From assembly GCF_014174405.1 (NCBI RefSeq), contig NZ_JACEGA010000001.1:3760501-3824500 (forward strand): a stretch of DNA of 64,000 nt. The letters run 5' to 3'. Position numbers and translations under genes: made by a program. Positions 59,071-64,000 of the stretch are shown here, one piece after another. The notes beneath the pieces are model-generated. The model was not told the origin of the DNA. It was given only the letters and a program-made list of their open reading frames with translations, and did no database searches. This stretch comes from Variimorphobacter saccharofermentans. Its GTDB lineage: Bacteria > Bacillota > Clostridia > Lachnospirales > Lachnospiraceae. Within the stretch, counting starts at the first letter, position 1. Each line of letters opens with the position of its first letter.

Positions 59071-60741
59071 TTATATTCTAAAAAATTTATCATTAGCAGA
59101 TAGCCTTAAAACAACTTCTTCTTCTTTGATACCCATCAAGTCAATACGATCACTTAAAATTGGAAATATATATTGTCCTTCAAAATTTCGTGCTTCGCTT
59201 ATTATACCTGCAAGTTCTTTCAAATCAATATTCTCCATTTTATCATGAATTGCAAAAACTGGCATGTGATACTTCATTTCAATTATTAAATTAATATGAG
59301 CTAAATCAAAACATGTTATCATAGCTTTTTTTATACCAGTCCCTGGTTTACCATTCATACCAATAATTTTAACCGGGAAAGCATCTTCATCTGAATCTTC
59401 ATTTAAGACAATAGCAAAAGGTTCACCTATGATTTTACTTGTTAGTTCCTTAAAATAATGGCTTAATCTTTCTTCTATCTTACCTTTTTTAGTCTTATCG
59501 TTGTTTTTTTCAACCTTTTTACTTAAGTTATTTTCCTTTTCTTGAAATTTCTCAATTATATAATTATAATCATTAATAAAATTTTCAAGTTTAATCTTAT
59601 TGATTGCATAATCATTATATTTTTCTTCAAACTTATCCTTAAGCTCAACATTAAAGCTGACATAATTTTTTTCATATACTTTTTGCAATTTCTGCAGTTC
59701 ATCATAAATAATCTTTGATTCCGTTTCCAACTCATTTAAAGTGGTCTGTAGCATTGCAATTCTTTTATTAATCATTCCATTATGAAATTTTTCTAGTTCC
59801 TCGAAATCACATAATTGCTTATCTAATACCAATTCTGTTTTTTCATAAATTTGTCGAAGTATTTTGGTATCAACTGCAAAAATTTTTTCTTCTTCTTTTC
59901 TTATTTTTTCTTTCATCAACTCTTGTTTAAGGTTAATTTTTGAATATTCAGCTTCTAATTTTTTTAAATCCGATAGCACAGATTGATTTTCACGGATTTT
60001 TGTTTCATAGTCTTCTATTACTGTCACTTCGGAATAAGACTTCCTAAACTTTTCTACTTCCTCCTTCATTAATCCTATTTTAGTTTCAAATTCTCTTACT
60101 GAGGCTACTCCATTCTTTCTATATATTGCTTCTATATCTTTATCAATACTCTCATTTAGTGATATAATATCTATATTTTCAGACTTAGATTCATCAATCC
60201 CAAATAAATACTCATAGATAGCTTGGTACTCGTAATTATTAGTATAAGTACCTAAGAATTTTAGTAAAGCAGCTTCATTTGCATTTTCCAATCTGATAAA
60301 TTTTGAAACTAGTTGTCTAAACGAAGGTTTATCATTTAAATTGTTAAAGATAATCTTATTTAAATCACTTCTGTATTCAGTAGCGCTTCGAATTGGTTCA
60401 CCATCTATTAGACTCTTACCATTTTTATACAAAGCCCTTTTAAAAACATGTGTCTTACCATCAATTCTACATGTTAACTCTGCAACTACTTTATTCTTTT
60501 CAAGAAATTCCCCAACTATCACATTTTCACCAGTATCTTTTTCCTTATATAAGCTCGATACTGATTTGGCACCTAAACATAGATCTATTATTTTAACTGC
60601 TGTTGTTTTTCCTATGTTACTACCACTACTAACCTTATTTGTTTCATCAACAATTAAAGATAAGCCTTTAGGGTTAAAGGTTATCTTTCTTATGATTTCA
60701 TTAGTGGTTGATTTTGAAACTACTAGGCTTATTAATTGCAT
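59071..60741 (-). CDS. ABC-3C system ATPase (DUF2326, SMC/RecN-like)
   Basis: A 556-residue coiled-coil ATPase: an N-terminal ABC head with Walker A GSNIGKTT near residue 42 (preceded by LSLIVDETNKVSSGS), a central coiled coil from about 190 to 420 (KKLEAEYSKINLKQELMKEK, LQTTLNELETESKIIYDELQ), then a C-terminal head (FPVKIIGMNGKPGTGIKKAM, PVFAIHDKMENID) where the signature and Walker B region is the family's DUF2326. In the computationally defined ABC-three-component (ABC-3C) conflict systems this ATPase is encoded with a small middle component and an effector-like protein. It overlaps the middle component by 10 bases. It is AT-rich compared with the flanking genes, consistent with horizontal acquisition. 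Confidence 0.88.
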   Translation of the reverse strand: MQLISLVVSKSTTNEIIRKITFNPKGLSLIVDETNKVSSGSNIGKTTAVKIIDLCLGAKSVSSLYKEKDTGENVIVGEFLEKNKVVAELTCRIDGKTHVFKRALYKNGKSLIDGEPIRSATEYRSDLNKIIFNNLNDKPSFRQLVSKFIRLENANEAALLKFLGTYTNNYEYQAIYEYLFGIDESKSENIDIISLNESIDKDIEAIYRKNGVASVREFETKIGLMKEEVEKFRKSYSEVTVIEDYETKIRENQSVLSDLKKLEAEYSKINLKQELMKEKIRKEEEKIFAVDTKILRQIYEKTELVLDKQLCDFEELEKFHNGMINKRIAMLQTTLNELETESKIIYDELQKLQKVYEKNYVSFNVELKDKFEEKYNDYAINKIKLENFINDYNYIIEKFQEKENNLSKKVEKNNDKTKKGKIEERLSHYFKELTSKIIGEPFAIVLNEDSDEDAFPVKIIGMNGKPGTGIKKAMITCFDLAHINLIIEMKYHMPVFAIHDKMENIDLKELAGIISEARNFEGQYIFPILSDRIDLMGIKEEEVVLRLSANDKFFRI

Positions 60742-60962
60742 AATACTACCTCGTTTCTATCATTAATTTCCTTAATCAATCCTACTAAAAACATCCAATC
60801 TATAGTCAGTATGAATATGGAATACTCAATCTTTTGGCTCTTACAATACTTATATAATTCCTCAAAATCCACTTTTCCATTGCTTTCTTTTAGGAAAGAT
60901 AGAACAATTGCTGATGTGTATATTAGTGAATTTTTTGGGTTTTTTTCATAATCAACTATCAT
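60732..60962 (-). CDS. ABC-3C middle component (small, MC6-like)
   Basis: A 76-residue protein: MIVDYEKNPKNSLIYTSAIV, LSFLKESNGKVDFEELYKYC, then KSQKIEYSIFILTIDWMFLV and GLIKEINDRNEVVLCN. Length and pattern (a winged-helix-like fold with F/Y-x-x-L-D-W-L-(Y/F)-L-x-G-x-(I/V)) match the small middle components encoded between ABC-3C effector and ATPase. It probably bridges the two. The ATG overlaps the ATPase start region. The subtype number is from memory and less certain than the role. Confidence 0.75.
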   Translation of the reverse strand: MIVDYEKNPKNSLIYTSAIVLSFLKESNGKVDFEELYKYCKSQKIEYSIFILTIDWMFLVGLIKEINDRNEVVLCN

Positions 60963-60977
60963 AATGATAAACCCCCA

Positions 60978-61538
60978 TTATAACATAATGGCATCCCCTT
61001 CTATAGGGATTAAAAACTTACATTCATAAAATACATAGGCTGTTATAGCATTCAAGTATGTAATCTTTTTATTGGTTTCAATTTTCGACTTTTTTCCAGT
61101 AAATATTTGATCATTTATTCTACTCAATAAATTTGAATATATTTTATCAGAGTGATTCTTAATGCTTTCCGTATTATTGATGCTTATCTCCATTTCGGAC
61201 AAAACATCTAAATATACTTCCCAATAATAATCATATAAATCCCTTCTAATCGCTGGTTCTAATTCTTCTATACAATTTATTGCATCATCAACTATATCAT
61301 ATGAGTCAATATGACACTTTTTTATCTTTGCTTTTAAATTATCAGTGAAATTATTCAGTGAAGTCTTATCCTCAATATCATAAATTTTTGTTTTTTTATT
61401 TATAACTCGTGTTACATCATTTTTAATTTTAATCATTTCTTTTATTATCTTGCTGATATCGGATATTTCCATAAGTGGAACATTCGTAACTAAATTTTCT
61501 ACATTTTCAATATTAAATTCATCACCCATCTTTGACAC
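60978..61538 (-). CDS. ABC-3C associated protein, likely C-terminal-domain/effector component
   Basis: A 186-residue soluble, strongly helical protein (MEISDISKIIKEMIKIKNDV, IRRDLYDYYWEVYLDVLSEM, YLNAITAYVFYECKFLIPIE). Its position in front of the middle component and ATPase, and the C-terminal segment with Y-V-F-Y-E-C-K-x-L-I-P, fit the ABC-3C C-terminal module that in larger systems is fused to nucleases or other effectors. Here no catalytic domain is attached, unless the small membrane protein encoded upstream takes that role. The start ATG at 61538 follows GAGGTG; it begins 2 bases after the previous stop. Confidence 0.65.
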   Translation of the reverse strand: MSKMGDEFNIENVENLVTNVPLMEISDISKIIKEMIKIKNDVTRVINKKTKIYDIEDKTSLNNFTDNLKAKIKKCHIDSYDIVDDAINCIEELEPAIRRDLYDYYWEVYLDVLSEMEISINNTESIKNHSDKIYSNLLSRINDQIFTGKKSKIETNKKITYLNAITAYVFYECKFLIPIEGDAIML

Positions 61539-61540
61539 CT

Positions 61541-61762
61541 CTATCTTATAGATTTTCTGTTGTCAAATGTTTTAACACTTTTTATATTAAACTGATCGTT
61601 ACTGCTTATGGATGAATCTTTATTTATCTGAATTTGCTGATTAATCTGATTTTTAATCTTAACACATTCGTCCTTCTCCCTTTTTGACAATAAAAACATA
61701 ACTATACTTATTACCCCAGCTATTAATGATACAATAGTGTTAATGTTCTCAAATATTTCCAT
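61541..61762 (-). CDS. Small single-pass membrane protein, first gene of the ABC-3C block
   Basis: A 73-residue protein: residues 8-27 form a transmembrane helix (INTIVSLIAGVISIVMFLLS), followed by a charged, N/Q/S-rich cytoplasmic tail (INQQIQINKDSSISSNDQFN). This is the N-out/C-in layout seen in small membrane effectors of conflict systems. It is the first gene of the block, 2 bases before the next, after an AGGGG site. A role as the membrane-damaging component of the ABC-3C system is plausible but unproven. The sequence shows no recognised domain. Confidence 0.65.
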   Translation of the reverse strand: MEIFENINTIVSLIAGVISIVMFLLSKREKDECVKIKNQINQQIQINKDSSISSNDQFNIKSVKTFDNRKSIR

Positions 61763-62135
61763 AGAAAAACCCCCTATAAATCATATGTAATAATATCCCT
61801 TACAAAACTTTTCTCTTGATGCTAGGAACTAAACTTTTGCTGCTTTAAATGGTTGGTACGGTGACTATACAACCCCAAGTTCAACGTTTAGTGATAGTGT
61901 AAGCTATTAGAGGTATAAATTTAGCGTAAGTAATAGATTCTAGTTATAATTGGTATAATTACCTAAGTATAAGCTGATTTATGTCGATTTAATTTAAATT
62001 ATACTGTCGATATTATTTTTCAACATATTAACAATATCTAATAATATAATATACCATATATTTCTATAATGTAAATATTCATTTATATATCTTTTACATA
62101 CTCCTAATCTAAAATAACTATGAAGCCTAAATAAA
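61763..62135. other. AT-rich gene-free stretch upstream of the ABC-3C block
   Basis: Very AT-rich, with no supported gene on either strand. It must hold the promoter of the block; a loose pair TTGAAA/TATAAT on the minus strand near 62020-61998 has too short a spacer (14) to be convincing. The right-hand border of the acquired block is probably here. Confidence 0.4.
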
Positions 62136-62171
62136 CCCTTTGATATGTTCCCACAAACACATACCAAAGGG
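62136..62171 (-). terminator. Intrinsic terminator of the 23S rRNA methyltransferase gene
   Basis: Minus strand: CCCTTTGGTATGT pairs with ACATATCAAAGGG around GTTTGTGGGA and is followed by TTTATTT. It lies 76 bases past the stop at 62248. Confidence 0.85.
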
Positions 62172-62247
62172 CAAAATAAGTCGAATTATTAACTTTTGTA
62201 TTGCACCGTCTCTCAAACCCAGTATTTTCAACCGCTCCAGAACTCTC

Positions 62248-63609
62248 TTATTTCGACATTAAAACAACTGTTTCGACATGAGTGGAATGGGAAAACTGGT
62301 CCACTGCTCTAACCTTCACCAGTCTATAATCCTTCTCACAGAGATATTTTAAATCTCTTGCCAGCGTTGCAGGATCACAGGAAACATATACGATTCTCCT
62401 GGGGGACATGGACAGTATGGTATCCAAAAGACTTTGTTCACAACCCTTTCTCGGAGGATCCACAACTATCACATCTGCATGGATATTCTCTTCCGTATAT
62501 TTTCTAGGTAGCACATCCTCTGCTGCCCCAACCATAAACTCTGCATTGCTGATTGCATTGATGGCTGCGTTCTTCTTCGCATCCTCGATGGCCTCCGGGA
62601 TTATCTCAACACCATATACATATTTTGCCTTCTGAGCAAGGAATAAAGATATGGTTCCTATTCCACAATACAAATCCCAAACGGTCTCTTCTCCATGAAG
62701 ATCGGCATAATCTAGTGCGATATCATATAGCTTCTTCGTCTGAACCGGGTTCACCTGATAAAAAGAAAGCGGCGAGATCCGATACTGAATGTCTCCGATT
62801 CGATCAGTAATATACGGCTCTCCCCAGAGAGGCAGGATTGTCTGTCCTAATATTACATTGGTCTTTTCTTTATTTACATTAAGACAGATACTCTTCATTC
62901 CAGGAATTTTCTTCAATTCATAAATTAGCTCCTCGGTGTGCGGAAACTTCGTCCCATTGATTACAAGACACACCATAACCTCTCCCGTACTGTACCCAAC
63001 ACGGGTTAGAATATGACGAAGTAACCCCTTATGACTTTTCTCATCATAGGGCTCTATGTGATATTTCTCTATAAATGTTCGTAGACATGATATGATGTCC
63101 GTATTGACCTTCGCTCCGATATAGCAATGCTGCGTATCAATGATGGAATGTGTTCTTCCTGCATAAAACCCGATTGCAACACTGCCATCCTTATTACGTC
63201 CGACAGGAAATTGGGATTTATTCCGGTAATAATAGGGTTCTTCCATTCCGATAATGGGCTCCATCTCGAATTCGGTAAATCCTCCGATTCTGGTCAGACA
63301 ATTTCTTACTTTATTCTCTTTGTATTCCAACTGCTTCTGGTAATCCACATGCTGTAGCTGACAGCCTCCACATTTAGCCGCAATTGGACATACCGGGTCT
63401 ACACGAAAGCTCGAAGGCCGGATCAGCTTTACCAGTCTGGCATATCCATAAGTTTTACCGGTTTTCATTACCTGTACCAGTGCAGTATCACCCATTACGG
63501 TATCCTTAACAAACAGGGTGTATCCTTCGTACTTACCGATTCCCTCACCATCTGAGCCAATATCATCTATTGTTATCTCTACCTGATCATTCTTTTTTAG
63601 CGAGCTCAT
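62248..63609 (-). CDS. 23S rRNA (uracil-C5)-methyltransferase, RlmD/RlmCD type
   Basis: A 453-residue RumA-family enzyme: an N-terminal TRAM domain (LKKNDQVEITIDDIGSDGEG), the Fe-S cysteine set (CPIAAKCGGCQLQHVDYQKQ), the SAM site VWDLYCGIGTISLFLAQKAK, VDPPRKGCEQSLLD and the catalytic SPRRIVYVSCDPATLARD with the nucleophilic Cys, ending SHSTHVETVVLM. It methylates C5 of uridine in 23S rRNA (U1939 and/or U747). Single Gram-positive enzymes often do both, so rlmCD is as likely as rlmD. The frame continues to a TTG at 63657; the ATG at 63609 agrees with family N-termini. Confidence 0.95.
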   Translation of the reverse strand: MSSLKKNDQVEITIDDIGSDGEGIGKYEGYTLFVKDTVMGDTALVQVMKTGKTYGYARLVKLIRPSSFRVDPVCPIAAKCGGCQLQHVDYQKQLEYKENKVRNCLTRIGGFTEFEMEPIIGMEEPYYYRNKSQFPVGRNKDGSVAIGFYAGRTHSIIDTQHCYIGAKVNTDIISCLRTFIEKYHIEPYDEKSHKGLLRHILTRVGYSTGEVMVCLVINGTKFPHTEELIYELKKIPGMKSICLNVNKEKTNVILGQTILPLWGEPYITDRIGDIQYRISPLSFYQVNPVQTKKLYDIALDYADLHGEETVWDLYCGIGTISLFLAQKAKYVYGVEIIPEAIEDAKKNAAINAISNAEFMVGAAEDVLPRKYTEENIHADVIVVDPPRKGCEQSLLDTILSMSPRRIVYVSCDPATLARDLKYLCEKDYRLVKVRAVDQFSHSTHVETVVLMSK

Positions 63610-63649
63610 ATTAATTCCAATCCTTCGTTCTATTACATTGCGACTTAAT

Positions 63650-64000
63650 CTATTCAATACCCTTTGTGCTTCTCATAATATTCGATTCAAAGAGCCTCTG
63701 GTAACCCATCCATTCCGTCTTCTGATCACCGCTTCCCAATAGTTCCGTTATTGTCTGCATCTTCGCATCCGTATTATCAGCAAAATGCAGTGCTAAAGCT
63801 TCGGCCGTAGCAGGCTTCTTCGGTGAACCAAATTCCAATTCTCCATGATGTGCCAGAATGCAATGAAGAAGCTCATTTGACAATTTTGCAGGAAACTTAT
63901 TTTTCTTTTTGATATAATTGCTGACGATATTAGCCCCTATAAAGATGTGGCCAAGTAACTGCCCATCATTTGTATAATCATTCTCCGGAAATGCGGATAA
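63650..64000 (-). CDS. YhaM-like 3'-5' exoribonuclease, C-terminal part (cut by window edge)
   Basis: The frame is open to the right edge; 116 codons are visible. They cover the end of an HD domain: NDGQLLGHIFIGANIVSNYI (the G-H-x-x-x-G segment), LLHCILAHHGELEFGSPKKP (catalytic HH) and EALALHFADNTDAKMQTITE (final H-x-x-D), followed by SGDQKTEWMGYQRLFESNIM. This is the pattern of YhaM/CBF1, an HD-domain exoribonuclease with an N-terminal OB fold that would lie outside the window. Its stop at 63650 is 40 bases upstream of the methyltransferase ATG, so the genes are probably co-transcribed. Confidence 0.88.
   Translation of the reverse strand, partial: LSAFPENDYTNDGQLLGHIFIGANIVSNYIKKKNKFPAKLSNELLHCILAHHGELEFGSPKKPATAEALALHFADNTDAKMQTITELLGSGDQKTEWMGYQRLFESNIMRSTKGIE

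Overview
The window reads as chromosomal DNA of a low-G+C, anaerobic, probably spore-forming member of the Clostridia, most like the Lachnospiraceae. The reasons are strong AGGAGG-type ribosome binding sites, a T-box leader in front of leuS, a SleB-type wall hydrolase, a PdaA-type muramic-lactam deacetylase and a CotA-like multicopper oxidase (all usual in spore formers), many GNAT acetyltransferases, and rubrerythrin, rubredoxin and Fe-S genes of anaerobes. Nearly all genes lie on the minus strand. The exceptions are the cut-off Ig-like surface protein at the left edge and the block at 44.4-49.0 kb. No rRNA, tRNA or CRISPR array was seen.

Layout: 0-8.3 kb holds a surface protein tail, a CPBP protease with a MerR regulator, a complete polar amino-acid ABC importer (two permeases, ATPase, CjaA-like binding lipoprotein) with a clear promoter, a DUF2971 protein, a GNAT and a uridine-kinase-like protein. 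8.4-24 kb holds leuS with its T-box, a CE2/SGNH esterase, SleB, a chemotaxis receptor, PdaA, a GAF-GGDEF-HD-GYP protein coupled to a solute-binding-like protein without a signal peptide, an L,D-transpeptidase and a multicopper oxidase. Three intergenic copies of one long-hairpin element sit here (8427-8636, 20087-20208, 22033-22288). Their stems differ in sequence but keep pairing, around a conserved internal loop. 24-31.6 kb holds a Mor-like regulator, a double NTF2-like protein, an LprI-like lipoprotein, an ArsC/Spx-like reductase, two GNATs, a PAP2 phosphatase, a PTPS-family protein with a zinc ribbon, and a pirin split by a frameshift.

31.8-35.2 kb is transposon debris. An IS66-family relic with an exact 8-bp target duplication (AACATAAA) has been gutted by an IS21-type element that later lost istB. 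35.2-44.2 kb is a conspicuously G+C-rich block: a tight six-gene operon of zinc-ribbon, membrane and lipoprotein genes with two long paralogs, preceded by a LuxR regulator with an integral-membrane N-terminus. I know no described function for this set. 44.4-49.0 kb (plus strand) holds a broken endolysin and a three-gene large serine recombinase cassette.

49.1-55.7 kb is a ten-gene operon built from rubrerythrin, rubredoxin, two NifX/NifB-like proteins, Mrp, two MinD/ferredoxin ATPases, an MBL-fold protein, a DUF134 regulator and a DUF5320 protein. It is driven by a promoter embedded in two ATGCCA/TGGCAT palindromes. An intact IS66 element (55805-58595, target duplication AACTTTTG) sits 9 bp upstream of its -35 box. 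59.1-61.8 kb is an AT-rich four-gene block matching the predicted ABC-3C conflict systems (DUF2326 ATPase plus small partners). 62.2-64 kb returns to housekeeping genes (an RlmD/RlmCD-type methyltransferase and a YhaM-like nuclease cut by the window edge).

The best candidates for something undescribed are the hairpin element family, the G+C-rich zinc-ribbon operon with its LuxR-type regulator, and the redox/Mrp operon with its palindromic operator.
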